A DNA stretch of 64,000 bases from Nocardia higoensis (GCF_015477835.1 NZ_JADLQN010000003.1:186001-250000); one strand, 5' to 3'. Shown: positions 18,094 to 27,253, counted from the first letter of the stretch. The notes: a model not told the origin generated them from the sequence alone. Numbers and translations: made by a program.

Positions 18094-18762
18094 CTAATCG
18101 AGGCCCTGTTCGATGGCGTAGCGGGTCAGCTCGACCCGGTTCGCCAGCTGCAGTTTGCGCAGGGTGGCCTGCACATGGTTCTCCACGGTGCGATGGCTGA
18201 GCCCGAGCCGGGCGGCGATCTGCTTGGCCGACAGCCCTTTCGCCACCATCCTCAGCACTTCGGTCTCCCTCTCGGTGAGGGCGGGCCGATGCGGTTCGTC
18301 GGGTCGTGGCGGCGCGCCGGCAATGCGCCGAAATTCACCGAGCACCAGCCCGGCGAGGCCGGGGGTGAAGACCGGCTGACCGGCGGCCGTGGCCCGCACC
18401 GCCTCGACCAACTCGGCCGCCGACGCGCTCTTGACCAGGTAGCCGGACGCACCGGCTTTGACGGCCTCGAGCACGTCGTCGCGTTCGGCCGAGGCCGACA
18501 GCACCAGCACCCGGCTGTCCGGGGAAACCCGCAGCACCTCGGCGGTCGCCTGGGCACCGCTGCCGTCGGGCAGTTGCATGTCCATCAGGACCACGTCGGG
18601 CCGGACAGCGGCGGCGCGGCGGGTGGCCGACCCCACCCCGTCGGCCGTGGCAGCGACCCGGAAACCCGCCTCCTCCAGGTCCCGGGAGACCCCGTCGCGC
18701 CACATCGGATGGTCGTCGACCACCATCACCGACACAGCCCCGGCGCGCGTGTCCTCGGTCAT
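18094..18762 (-). CDS. NarL/LuxR-family response regulator
   Basis: A 222-residue response regulator, partner of the histidine kinase just upstream. The receiver domain carries the acidic pair VVDDHP near residue 15, the phospho-acceptor Asp in VVLMDMQLPDG (~57) and the conserved Lys in YLVKSAS. A LuxR-type helix-turn-helix (LTEREVTEVL-like region, then KQIAARLGLSHRTVENHV) ends the protein. ATG 18762 was preferred because GAGAGGAG lies 7 nt upstream; a frame extension of 18 codons has no such site. The pair resembles the MacRS two-component system of Streptomyces. Confidence 0.9.
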   Translation of the reverse strand: MTEDTRAGAVSVMVVDDHPMWRDGVSRDLEEAGFRVAATADGVGSATRRAAAVRPDVVLMDMQLPDGSGAQATAEVLRVSPDSRVLVLSASAERDDVLEAVKAGASGYLVKSASAAELVEAVRATAAGQPVFTPGLAGLVLGEFRRIAGAPPRPDEPHRPALTERETEVLRMVAKGLSAKQIAARLGLSHRTVENHVQATLRKLQLANRVELTRYAIEQGLD

Positions 18763-18863
18763 CGTCCCGCTCCTCTCGGCCGCACCGTGTCGAGGCACCG
18801 TGTCGATGTCGGTCATGGTGCGGGTCTGGGCACGGTGCCGGTCTCATCGTGCCACCGGTCCGC

Positions 18864-20048
18864 TCACCCGCGCGGCACCCGGAACTCCCATTCCGCCCCT
18901 TCGGCCTCGGCGCCGCCGGCGAACAGCTCCGCCGTGCCGCCGAGCGCGGCGATCCGCCCGATGATGGAGCGCGAAACACCCATCCGGCCCTCGGCTTCCG
19001 CCTCGGCCAACCGCCCCGGCGCGATGCCGATCCCGTCGTCGCGCACGCTGACGATCAGCTGTTCGCCCGTGTCCTCCAGCAGCACATAGGCTTTCGCGTC
19101 CGGTCCGGCGTGCAGCTCGACATTGGCCAGCGCGGTCACCACGGCGGCGGCGATCTCCCCTGCCACCCACGGCCCCACCGGCACCGGCTCTCCCGGCGTC
19201 GACACGAAGACCCGCGGCGTGGCGTGCGCGGTGAGCAGACCGCGCAGATCCACCTCGTTGTCACCGCGCTCGCCGCGACCGGCGGCGTGCCTGCCGCCCT
19301 GCTCGGACAGCAGCACCCGCAGCGCCACTTCCTGTTCACCCGCGCGATTCGCCAATTCCGTGGTAACACCGCCGATTTCGCTGCCCCGTCGTTTGATGTA
19401 GCTGAGGACTTGGAGCACACCGTCGTGCACTTCGCGGGCCAGCCGCTCGCGCTCCTCGGCGGCGGCGGTCAGGCGCACGGCGCGGCGCAACTGGTCCTGG
19501 GCGCGCCGGGCGGTCTCGGCGGCCAGGCCGAGCGCGAGCCCGACCGAGACCAGCACCGGCGCGGTCGCGTCGGTCCACACGTCGGCGCCCCACTGCTCAC
19601 GCACGGTGATGATGACCGCCGAGATCAGCAACCCGGACGCGATGCCGACCATCGGCCCCCGCAGGATCGCCGCGGAGATGACGGCATTGGCCGCCCACAT
19701 GGTGGTCGGCAGGGTCTGGTGGCCGTGGTACCAGTCGTAGTCGGCGACCAGCCTGGTCGCCGCGATCAGCCCGATCACCACGATGTGGTCGCCGACCACC
19801 ACCGCCGAGCGCCACCGCATCACGTCGGCGCGCCAGTGCGAGAGCATCAGCGCCGAAAGACCCGACCAGACCGCCATCAACGCGATGAACACCCAGCTCA
19901 GGCGCTGATTCTGGTAGTAGGGCACCGAGGCGATCTGCTGACCGATCGCGTACAGCAGGGTGACCAGCCGGAACGCCTGCACCGCCCGCCACAGCGGGGC
20001 CGTGGCGGCATCGTCGGCGCTGGGCTCGGCGGGCCGGTCGGGGCTCAT
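18864..20048 (-). CDS. MacS-family sensor histidine kinase
   Basis: A 394-residue membrane sensor kinase. The N-terminal ~165 residues contain about five hydrophobic segments with little outside the membrane, then a short linker. A HisKA_3-type dimerisation helix follows, with the phosphorylated His in LAREVHDGVLQVL (~208), and an ATPase domain with VRDDGIGIAPG near residue 335. The start overlaps the stop of the upstream permease gene (ATGA), and the response regulator follows after about 100 bases, so three genes appear co-transcribed. The signal is unknown. In Streptomyces the related MacRS pair controls membrane and differentiation genes. Confidence 0.9.
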   Translation of the reverse strand: MSPDRPAEPSADDAATAPLWRAVQAFRLVTLLYAIGQQIASVPYYQNQRLSWVFIALMAVWSGLSALMLSHWRADVMRWRSAVVVGDHIVVIGLIAATRLVADYDWYHGHQTLPTTMWAANAVISAAILRGPMVGIASGLLISAVIITVREQWGADVWTDATAPVLVSVGLALGLAAETARRAQDQLRRAVRLTAAAEERERLAREVHDGVLQVLSYIKRRGSEIGGVTTELANRAGEQEVALRVLLSEQGGRHAAGRGERGDNEVDLRGLLTAHATPRVFVSTPGEPVPVGPWVAGEIAAAVVTALANVELHAGPDAKAYVLLEDTGEQLIVSVRDDGIGIAPGRLAEAEAEGRMGVSRSIIGRIAALGGTAELFAGGAEAEGAEWEFRVPRG

Positions 20049-21307
20049 CGGGGTCGTTCGCCGTCGGGGATATCCGGTCTATCCGGTTCCGCCGAATACA
20101 GTCTGGGTTCGCCGGTCAGCAGATCGTGGATGACCTCCTCCGGCGATTCGGCCAGCAGCGAGCGGATCGCGGTGTTCATCACCGCCACGAACGGCACCGC
20201 CAGCAACGCGCCCGCGATCCCGCCCAGCACCAGACCCGCCGCGATCGCGATCACCACCGCCAGCGGATGCACGCTGACCGCGCGACCGAGCAGCAAGGGT
20301 TGCAGCACATGACTTTCCAGCTGCATGACCGCGATGATGATGCCCAGCACGATCAGCGCGGTCACCAGTCCCTCGGTGACCAGCGCGATGAACACCGCGA
20401 CGAACCCGGCCAGGAACGCGCCGATGAGCGGGATGAACGCGCTGATGAACACCAGCGAGGCCAGCGGCAGCGCCATCGGCACGCCGAGGATCAGCAGCCC
20501 GGCGCCGATGCCGATGGCGTCCACCGCCGCGACGACGACTGTCGCCCGGACGAAGCCGACCAGGGTTCCGAAGCCGAGTTCACCGGCCAGGCGCACTCGG
20601 TCGCGGTGCTGAGTCGGCACCACCCGGGTCACGAACTCCCAGATCTGATCGCCGCCGTAGAGGAAGAACACCAGGATGAACAGCGTCAGGAAGGTGCCGG
20701 TGAGCAACTGCCCGATCATGGTCGCGGTGGTCAGCGCTCCGCTGGTGACGCTGTCCTGATTGGATTCGATGGTCTTGACCAGAGTGTCGCCCGCGCTGCG
20801 GATCTGGTCGTCGCTCAGATGCGGCGGTCCGTTGATCAGCCAGTCCTGGATCTTCTCGATGCTGGCGGTCACCTCGTCGGACAATTGCGGCACCCCGGCC
20901 ACGAACTGCTCGACGACGAAAGTCATGGTGCCCGCGACCAACCCGAGCGAGCCGATCAGCGCGACCACCACCCCGATCCAGCGCGGCACCCCCAGACGCT
21001 GCATCCAGTCCACCAGCGGCGCCAGCAGCGCGGCCGCCAGCAGCGCGATCGCCACCGGGATGAGCACCGTGGACAAACGCTGCACCAACATCGCCACCGC
21101 GATCACCGCCGCGAAGATCACCAGCAGGCGCCACGACCACTCCGCGGCCTGCCGCACGATCGGATGCACGGAATCGGCGGCCGAACGGGGAGTTCCCCGG
21201 GTGTCCGAAGCGCCGCCCGGTACACCGACGATGCCGTCCGATGCGCCCGCACCCGCCGCGCCGCCCGGGTCCGCCGCGCCTCGGGCACTTTCCTCGGGGT
21301 GGCTCAC
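20045..21307 (-). CDS. AI-2E family transporter
   Basis: A 420-residue membrane protein of the AI-2E (YhhQ/TqsA-like, PerM) family, with about eight hydrophobic helices and the conserved ALPLASLVFISAFIPLIGAF segment near residue 265. Some relatives export autoinducers or ions; the substrate here is unknown. GTG 21307 was chosen because a TAGGCT -10 box sits 7 nt upstream (21315-21320), giving a leaderless start; the frame could otherwise begin 22 codons earlier. Its first ~15 codons and upstream region form the left copy of an 89-bp direct repeat that recurs 6 kb away. It is co-transcribed with the MacS-like kinase. Confidence 0.88.
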   Translation of the reverse strand: MSHPEESARGAADPGGAAGAGASDGIVGVPGGASDTRGTPRSAADSVHPIVRQAAEWSWRLLVIFAAVIAVAMLVQRLSTVLIPVAIALLAAALLAPLVDWMQRLGVPRWIGVVVALIGSLGLVAGTMTFVVEQFVAGVPQLSDEVTASIEKIQDWLINGPPHLSDDQIRSAGDTLVKTIESNQDSVTSGALTTATMIGQLLTGTFLTLFILVFFLYGGDQIWEFVTRVVPTQHRDRVRLAGELGFGTLVGFVRATVVVAAVDAIGIGAGLLILGVPMALPLASLVFISAFIPLIGAFLAGFVAVFIALVTEGLVTALIVLGIIIAVMQLESHVLQPLLLGRAVSVHPLAVVIAIAAGLVLGGIAGALLAVPFVAVMNTAIRSLLAESPEEVIHDLLTGEPRLYSAEPDRPDIPDGERPR

Positions 21308-21350
21308 GGTCGTGAGCCTAACGGCCGCCCCAGCGCCGCGAACACACCCA
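21262..21350. repeat. 89-bp direct repeat, left copy
   Basis: From CGCCCGGGTCCGCC to GAACACACCCA, this stretch recurs at 27352-27441 in the same orientation with three substitutions and one extra C. It covers the first ~15 codons of the AI-2E gene, its GTG start and its leaderless promoter. The two copies bracket a six-gene block. Confidence 0.97.
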
Positions 21351-21417
21351 GACGGGGAAGCCGGAGCCGACATGGCCGATGCGTCCGTTTCAGCCCTATC
21401 TGTTAAGTTCCAGCCAC

Positions 21418-22431
21418 ATGGCGATCGTGGCGGTCCTGGCCCCTGACAACGCGCTCGGATTCGAGGTAATGCTCCCGGGCTTCGTGTTCGGCGCGGCGAA
21501 TTCGGTCAGCGAGGAGAAGCACTACGACATCCGGGTCGTGACGATCGGCGGCACCAGCGCGACCGCCTCCGTGCACGGCGCGGTACGACTGGAGACGGAC
21601 TGGGACCTCGACACCGTCGCCGATGCCGACACCGTCGTGGTGCCCGGCCGGGCCGGGTTCTTCTGCGAACCCGACGACTGCGTTCGCGACGCCCTCCGGG
21701 AAGCGGCCGCCCGCGGCGCACGCATGGCTTCGATCTGCGTGGGGGCGTTCACCCTCGCCGCCACCGGACTTCTCGACGGGCAGCGGGTGACGACACATTG
21801 GGAATCCGCCGCCGAGTTGGCCCGCCGGTATCCACTTGTCGAGGTCGACGCTTCGGTGCTGTTCATCGACAACGGCAGCGTGCTCACCTCGGCCGGAGCG
21901 ACGGCGGGGTTGGATTTGTGCCTGCACATCGTCCGGCGGGATCTCGGCGCCAAGGTGGCTGCCGACACCGCGCGCCGAATCGTGATGCCGCCGCAGCGGG
22001 ACGGCGGGCAGGCCCAGTTCATCGCCTACACCGACCCACGGAGCCCGGACACGTCCCTGCAACCGGTCCTGGACTGGATGCAGGTGAACCTGCACCGCCC
22101 ACTCACCCTCGACGAAATCGCCGCGCACGGAGCCATCAGCGTGCGCAGTCTGAACCGCCGTTTCCGTGCCGAGATCGGCACCACGCCTTTGCAGTGGTTG
22201 CTACGCGCCCGGGTACACCGTGCGCAGCAGTTGCTCGAAACCACCGACCTGTCCATCGACCGCGTCGCCGAGGAGACGGGCTTCGGCGCCGCAACGACAC
22301 TGCGCTACCACTTCGCCCGCCTGACGAGGACATCTCCGCAGGCCTACCGCAACAGCTTTCACCATGTCGGTGGTGCCGTCCGGGCGCGCGATCGCCACCG
22401 GGAACCGCAGACGGGCACCAACCGGAGATAG
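21418..22431 (+). CDS. GlxA-family transcriptional regulator (DJ-1 + AraC)
   Basis: A 337-residue regulator. Residues ~1-170 form a DJ-1/PfpI (class I glutamine amidotransferase-like) domain with the nucleophile-elbow Cys in ASICVGAF (~104). Residues ~215-320 form an AraC-type DNA-binding domain with two helix-turn-helices. GlxA proteins usually sense a metabolite through the DJ-1 domain and activate neighbouring catabolic genes. The ATG has no strong ribosome-binding site, but TAAGTT lies 8 nt upstream and could be a leaderless -10 box. It is the first gene of the repeat-flanked block and is its likely activator. Confidence 0.9.
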   Translation: MAIVAVLAPDNALGFEVMLPGFVFGAANSVSEEKHYDIRVVTIGGTSATASVHGAVRLETDWDLDTVADADTVVVPGRAGFFCEPDDCVRDALREAAARGARMASICVGAFTLAATGLLDGQRVTTHWESAAELARRYPLVEVDASVLFIDNGSVLTSAGATAGLDLCLHIVRRDLGAKVAADTARRIVMPPQRDGGQAQFIAYTDPRSPDTSLQPVLDWMQVNLHRPLTLDEIAAHGAISVRSLNRRFRAEIGTTPLQWLLRARVHRAQQLLETTDLSIDRVAEETGFGAATTLRYHFARLTRTSPQAYRNSFHHVGGAVRARDRHREPQTGTNRR

Positions 22432-22471
22432 ACGCCGGCCGGAGACTGCCGACCTGATGAGCCGCCCACGG

Positions 22472-22501
22472 GTTGGCCATATTTGGGCACTAGTTGGCTA
22501 T
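22472..22501 (+). promoter_or_regulatory. Candidate GlxA/AraC operator (direct repeats)
   Basis: GTTGGCCAT at 22472-22480 and GTTGGCTAT at 22493-22501 are direct repeats 21 bp apart, start to start. Two helical turns is the spacing AraC-type activators favour. They lie between the GlxA-type gene and the first HD gene. Confidence 0.5.
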
Positions 22502-22571
22502 CCGGCCACTGGGCTGGCGTTACTTCCGAGCACACACTGAGTGCGCACATCTCGGAAGGAAGCAAGCCACG

Positions 22572-23624
22572 ATGACCGTACAAGAAGTCGATCCGGCCCA
22601 GTTCGGGCTACCCAGCTCGAAGCTCGCCGTCGCGGCGGACACTCTGGTCGCCGAAGTCTCGGCACCGCTGGTCTACAACCACTGCGTACGCGCGTATCTG
22701 TATGCCCGCGAGTTGGCCGCTGTGCAGGGGCTGCGAGCCGGCGAGGACTACGACGACGAACTGCTCTACCTCAGCTGTCTGCTGCACGACCTGGGGGCCA
22801 CGGACTACGCGAACGGCGACCAGCGTTTCGAGGTCGACGGAGCCGACGCGGCCGCGCGGTTCCTCAGGAAGGAAGGCGTCGACGAGCAGCGCGTACAGAC
22901 CGTATGGAATGCCATCGCGCTGCACACCAGCGACGGCATCGCGCACCGCTTCGGGACGGTCGAGGCACTGATGCAGATGGGCACCGGCGCCGATATCGCC
23001 GGCATGCGGCGCGAGCTGCTACCCGACGGCTTCGCTGATCGCGTGCACGCCGTCTGGCCGCGTCACGACCTCGGATACGTGTTCGGTCGAATGCTGGCCG
23101 AACAGGTGCGTGACAACCCGGCCAAGGGCAGCTGGTTCAGTTTCGCCGGCCAGCTCTGCCAGCTCTATTTCCCGACTCACGCGCCGACCACCTGGTTCGA
23201 CGCCGTCGAAGACGCGGGCTGGAACGATCGTCCGGTGGGGATCGGCTCACGTCGGGCCGCGGCCGCACAGCCTGCCGAACTGGCCTCGCTGTTCGCGCTG
23301 CACTTCAACGCCGGCGACCTCGAGGCGTTGATGTCGCTGTACGAACCTGCCGCACTGCTCTTTCCGAAACCAGGCAGCGCGCGATCGGGCACGCAGGCCA
23401 TCCAGGATTCACTCGGCGCGATGATCGCCTCCGGGGCGAAGATCGAGTTGCGGACCCGTCGTGTGCACGTGGCAGGAGAACTGGCTCTGATCTCCAACGA
23501 CGCCACCGTCACCGGCGCGGCGCCGAGCGACGACCCGGTGATCTCGACCTCCACCGAGATCGCCCGGCGCGGCAGCGACGGGTCCTGGCGCTACGTCATC
23601 GACGATCCCTACTTCTCGCTGTGA
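22572..23624 (+). CDS. HD-domain (cyanamide hydratase-like) protein fused to a SnoaL/NTF2-like domain
   Basis: A 350-residue cytosolic protein. The N-terminal ~225 residues are an HD-type metal-dependent hydrolase: His in VYNHCVRAY (~37), the HD pair in CLLHDLGATD (~71) and a further His in AIALHTSDG (~117). This spacing and the YANGDQRFEVDGADAAARF segment resemble cyanamide hydratases. The C-terminal ~115 residues look like a SnoaL/NTF2 domain (FALHFNAGDLEALMSLYEPA). The fusion is unusual. The ATG has GGAAGGA upstream. A second, Tat-exported HD protein of the same family ends this block. The substrate may be a nitrile-like or cyanamide-like compound, which is inference. Confidence 0.82.
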   Translation: MTVQEVDPAQFGLPSSKLAVAADTLVAEVSAPLVYNHCVRAYLYARELAAVQGLRAGEDYDDELLYLSCLLHDLGATDYANGDQRFEVDGADAAARFLRKEGVDEQRVQTVWNAIALHTSDGIAHRFGTVEALMQMGTGADIAGMRRELLPDGFADRVHAVWPRHDLGYVFGRMLAEQVRDNPAKGSWFSFAGQLCQLYFPTHAPTTWFDAVEDAGWNDRPVGIGSRRAAAAQPAELASLFALHFNAGDLEALMSLYEPAALLFPKPGSARSGTQAIQDSLGAMIASGAKIELRTRRVHVAGELALISNDATVTGAAPSDDPVISTSTEIARRGSDGSWRYVIDDPYFSL

Positions 23625-23700
23625 GCCGTGTCGCCCACGCCACCGGCGGCCGCTCGGCGTGTTCCACGGCGGTTCCGCCCCGCGACGATCGCGCAGCCCC

Positions 23701-24432
23701 GTGAATCGACGCGCAGCGCTACGAGCGGGGGCGGGACTCGGCGCCGTCATCGCCGGGGCATCGGTGACAGGGGCATCCGCGCAGATTCGGCGATCCCGCC
23801 CCGAGAGCCCGTCCGGACAGTGGCGAGTGCAGATCCTGGTATTCGACGGCGTGGACGACCTGGATATCTTCGCGCCACTGGAAGTGTTCGGCTACGCAGC
23901 GCATTTCGATTCCCGGGTCGAGGTGGAACTGGTGACCGCGGCGAGTCCGCAAGCGGTCGTGCTCATGTCCGGCACCACCATCGACGTACGAACGGGATGG
24001 GCTCCCGAGCGTGCCGACGTGCTCGTGGTCCCCGGTGGTGGCTACGGCCTGCCGCCGGGCTCGCCCGGTGTCCCCAGCGAGATCGCGAGAGGTCGGCTCC
24101 CCCGGCTGCTCGGCGAGGCCGCGCGCGAGGGCCTCACCCTGGCATCGGTCTGCGTCGGCGCGATGCTGCTGTCGGCTGCCGGGATCACCCGGGGCAGGCC
24201 GTGCACCACGCACCACCGGCTGCGCAAGCAGCTCGAACAGGAAGGCGGGGTGATCACCGGGGCGCGGGTCGTCGACGACGGCGATCTCGTCACCACCGGC
24301 GGCGTCACCTCCGGGCTGGACCTCGCCCTGTGGCTGGTACAGCGGGAACTGGGCTCGGATATCGCCGTCGCCGTCGAGGAAGTCATGGAGTACGAGCGGC
24401 GGGGGACAGTATGGAGGCGCGAGAGGATATGA
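23701..24432 (+). CDS. Tat-exported DJ-1/PfpI family protein
   Basis: A 243-residue protein. The N-terminus (NRRAALRAGAGLGAV ending GASA) is a twin-arginine signal with a hydrophobic core and a likely cleavage near residue 28. The rest is a single DJ-1/PfpI domain: DGVDDLDIFAPLEVF (conserved acidic residues) and nucleophile Cys in ASVCVGAM (~145). Isonitrile hydratases carry Cys-Thr at this site; here it is Cys-Val, so that activity is less certain. GTG 23701 was chosen to give a standard signal; an upstream GTG (23659) adds 14 odd residues. The stop overlaps the DyP start (ATGA). Confidence 0.8.
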   Translation: MNRRAALRAGAGLGAVIAGASVTGASAQIRRSRPESPSGQWRVQILVFDGVDDLDIFAPLEVFGYAAHFDSRVEVELVTAASPQAVVLMSGTTIDVRTGWAPERADVLVVPGGGYGLPPGSPGVPSEIARGRLPRLLGEAAREGLTLASVCVGAMLLSAAGITRGRPCTTHHRLRKQLEQEGGVITGARVVDDGDLVTTGGVTSGLDLALWLVQRELGSDIAVAVEEVMEYERRGTVWRRERI

Positions 24433-25739
24433 GCACACCTACTGCCGGCCGCGCGGGCACCGATGCGCACCGCATCACCCGCCGCGGCTTGTTCGGAGTG
24501 GGCGTGGCGACCGCGGGAGCCGCTGCGGCCGGGGTGGTCGCGGGCCGTGCGACCACAGCCGACACCACTTCGGAAAATCGTCTGGAACCGTTCCACGGGC
24601 CGCACCAATCGGGGATCGCGACTTCCGCGCAATCGCACGCGCTGTTCCTGTCGGTCGACATCGCGCGCCCGGACCGCGGGGTGCTGCGGGAACTTCTCGC
24701 CGGATGGACCGCCACCGCCACCGCGCTGGCGACCGGCGCGCCACTGCCGGAACGACCGGGGACGCCACCGGGGTTCAGCGCACACACCGATTTCGCGACG
24801 GGACTGGCTCCGGCCCGTCTGACCGTCACCTTCGGTCTGGGGCCGTCGGTCTTCGACGAACGATTCGGGCTCGGCGCACAGCGACCGCGACACCTCGGCC
24901 CACTACCCGAGTTCGCCGGCGACCGTTTGAATCCGGCGTGGTGCGACGGCGACGTGCTGGTGCAGATATGCGCTGAGGACGCCCAGGTCGTCAGCAACAC
25001 GTTCCGCGCGTTGCGGGCACAGATGCCGGGACTGGCGCGGATGCGCTGGACCCAGCACGGCTTCCTCAGCCGACCCGCCGACGGCAGCACACCACGCAAC
25101 ATGTTCGGACACCGAGATGGCACCGCAAACCCGCGCACCGAGACCGAGATCGATCGCACGGTCTGGGTTCGCTCCGCTGACGAACCCGCCTGGTTCCAGG
25201 GCGGCAGCTACCTGGTCTTCCGCAAGATCCGCATGAAGACCGCGGAGTGGGATCAGCTGCCGCTGCCTGAGCAGGACCGCATCATCGGCCGCCGACGAGG
25301 CGACGGAGCTCCGTTGGGCGGCACGACCGAGTTCGATCCGGTGGACCTCGAGCACCGTGACAAGGACGGCGAACTCTCGATTCCCGCCGGTGCCCACGTC
25401 CGCGTGGTCCACGGCATACCGATGCTGCGCCGCGGTTACAACTACGACTACGGCACGCTGATCGCGAACGCAGGCGGACCGGGTGCCGAGCCACAATCCC
25501 CGCACACGCACCTTCCCGGCACGCCTGAACACACCCACGGCGGCCACCACCAGCTCGACGCGGGTCTGCTGTTCGTCGCGTACATGAACGACCCGCCCGA
25601 GCAGTTCATCAGGGCACAACGCGCGCTCGCCGCCGACGACCGACTGAACCCCCTCGTCGAGCACACCGGCAGTGCGTTCTTCGCCGTCCCACCCGGCAGC
25701 ACCCCCGACGAACCGATCGCCGCCGCATTGCTCCGCTGA
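24429..25739 (+). CDS. Tat-exported DyP-type haem peroxidase (EfeB-like)
   Basis: A 436-residue dye-decolourising peroxidase. It begins with a Tat signal (ITRRGLFGVGVATAG). The catalytic GxxDG motif is FGHRDGTANPR (~228), the distal Arg is probably in YLVFRKIRM (~262), and the haem-ligand His lies in AHVRVVHGIPMLRRGYNYD (~322). This fits the secreted EfeB-like class that oxidises organic substrates or takes part in haem-iron use. There is no EfeU or EfeO gene here, so an iron-uptake role is less likely than oxidation of a pathway substrate. Its start overlaps the stop of the exported DJ-1 gene, so the two are co-translated and co-exported. Confidence 0.92.
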   Translation: MSTPTAGRAGTDAHRITRRGLFGVGVATAGAAAAGVVAGRATTADTTSENRLEPFHGPHQSGIATSAQSHALFLSVDIARPDRGVLRELLAGWTATATALATGAPLPERPGTPPGFSAHTDFATGLAPARLTVTFGLGPSVFDERFGLGAQRPRHLGPLPEFAGDRLNPAWCDGDVLVQICAEDAQVVSNTFRALRAQMPGLARMRWTQHGFLSRPADGSTPRNMFGHRDGTANPRTETEIDRTVWVRSADEPAWFQGGSYLVFRKIRMKTAEWDQLPLPEQDRIIGRRRGDGAPLGGTTEFDPVDLEHRDKDGELSIPAGAHVRVVHGIPMLRRGYNYDYGTLIANAGGPGAEPQSPHTHLPGTPEHTHGGHHQLDAGLLFVAYMNDPPEQFIRAQRALAADDRLNPLVEHTGSAFFAVPPGSTPDEPIAAALLR

Positions 25740-25775
25740 CCATGCCTTCCGCGAGATCGAACAAGAGCCACAACC

Positions 25776-26384
25776 ATGACAACGTACGGAATCCTCATCT
25801 TCGACGACGCCGAGGAACTCGACTTCGCCGGACCCTGGGAAGTGTTCACCACGTCGGCGATCCTGCGCGACGGCACCGACCGGGTCGTCTCGATCGCTCA
25901 ACGGCCCGACCCGGTGCGCTTCGGCAAAGGGCTGCGGGTGCTGCCGGACCACACGCTCGACGACCATCCACCGCTGGACGTGCTGTTGATTCCCGGTGGT
26001 CGCGGCGCACGGAAAGTGGAGCCGCACAATACGGTTGTCACCGAGTGGATCGCTCGGACAGCAGCGCGGACCGTGTGGGTCGCGAGTGTCTGCACCGGAG
26101 CGTTCCTGCTGCACGCCGCGGGTCCGGCACGGGGGCGCCGAGTCGCCACCCACTGGAAGTATGAGGACGCCCTCGAAGCGCGCGGCGATGTGACCGTCGT
26201 CCGGGACGCGCGATACGTCGTGGACGGCGGCATCCTCAGCTGTCAGGGGGTTTCGGCCGGTATCGACAGCGCGCTGTGGCTCGTCGGCCGATTGCACGGC
26301 CGCGCCCATGCCCGTGCCGTGCGTCGCGAGATCCACTACGACCCCGCACCGCCATACCTCGCCGACGAACCCGACGTCCGGTGA
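25776..26384 (+). CDS. Isonitrile hydratase-like DJ-1/PfpI protein
   Basis: A 202-residue cytosolic DJ-1/PfpI protein without a signal sequence. It has the residues known to matter in Pseudomonas isonitrile hydratase (InhA): an Asp in EELDFAGPWEVF (~18) and a Cys-Thr pair in ASVCTGAFLL (~106). InhA adds water to isonitriles to give N-substituted formamides. The match suggests that chemistry, but many DJ-1 proteins share the fold. It lies 36 bases after the DyP gene in the same direction and is likely in the same operon. Confidence 0.82.
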   Translation: MTTYGILIFDDAEELDFAGPWEVFTTSAILRDGTDRVVSIAQRPDPVRFGKGLRVLPDHTLDDHPPLDVLLIPGGRGARKVEPHNTVVTEWIARTAARTVWVASVCTGAFLLHAAGPARGRRVATHWKYEDALEARGDVTVVRDARYVVDGGILSCQGVSAGIDSALWLVGRLHGRAHARAVRREIHYDPAPPYLADEPDVR

Positions 26385-26515
26385 AGCGGCGACGTCGAGC
26401 GTGATCTGTGTGATCGAGCTACCGGCTCCCCGGACGCTGCGGTCATCGCCGCTCTCGTCGCCGGTCCGCTATCGGTGCCAGCCCATCCCACTCACCCTTC
26501 CCGATCGGAGTACCC

Positions 26516-27253
26516 ATGGACATCCCACGTCGCACAGCTCTCGGTGCCGCCGCGGTGGCCGGAGCCGCCATCGCGCTGCCGCGCACGCCGGCATCCGCAC
26601 AACCCGACACGCTGATCTTCCCGGCCTCACCGGTGTCGAAGGCGGCCCGTGAGCTGCTCGACACCGCGGTCGGCCCGGCCGTGCGCAACCACAGCATTCG
26701 CGGGTTCCTGTTCGCCCGCGCCGTCGCCGGTGCACACGACCTCCGTCCGGGCGCCGACTACGACGAGGAAGTCATGTACCTCATCTGCGCCCTGCACGAC
26801 ATCAGCCTGGGCGATATGGCCAACGGTCAGCAGCGGTTCGAAATGGACAGTGCGGACTTCGCGGCCGAGTTCCTGGAACGCAACGGCGTCACCGACAGCA
26901 GGGTCGATACCGTATGGGACGCCATCGCCGCCCACACCTCCGGATTCAGCGACTCACCCGTCTACCGGCGTCGTCGTCCCGCGGAGATCTGGATAGCCGT
27001 GGAAGGCATCGGCATCGACATCGGCGGCGGCCCCACCGATCTGCCGCCCGGCTACGCAGACCTCGTCCACGCCGCCTATCCCCGCCTCGGTGGCACCCGC
27101 GCTCTGACCACGATCATGGAGAATCAGGTCCTTGCGGATCCGCGTAAAGCGTTCCCTTCCAGCCTCGCAACCGAACTCGTTCGCCAGCGTCATCCAGAGG
27201 TGTCGTATCCGACCTGGGACGAGATCATCGATGCGAGCGGCTGGAAAGACTAG
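26516..27253 (+). CDS. Tat-exported HD-domain (cyanamide hydratase-like) protein
   Basis: A 245-residue protein beginning with a short Tat signal (PRRTALGAAAVAG, ending PASA near residue 28). The HD residues match those of the cytosolic relative in this block: His in VRNHSIRGF (~62), HD in ALHDISLGD (~98) and His in AIAAHTSGF (~144). The segment MANGQQRFEMDSADFAAEF is clearly homologous to the partner's. It has no SnoaL domain. GGAG lies 7 nt before the ATG. It is the last gene of the repeat-flanked block. A hydratase working outside the membrane is unusual for this family, which is normally cytosolic. Confidence 0.82.
   Translation: MDIPRRTALGAAAVAGAAIALPRTPASAQPDTLIFPASPVSKAARELLDTAVGPAVRNHSIRGFLFARAVAGAHDLRPGADYDEEVMYLICALHDISLGDMANGQQRFEMDSADFAAEFLERNGVTDSRVDTVWDAIAAHTSGFSDSPVYRRRRPAEIWIAVEGIGIDIGGGPTDLPPGYADLVHAAYPRLGGTRALTTIMENQVLADPRKAFPSSLATELVRQRHPEVSYPTWDEIIDASGWKD

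Noticed and set aside
24429..25739. Encapsulin cargo role for the DyP peroxidase
   Set aside because: It has a Tat signal and no encapsulin gene lies nearby.
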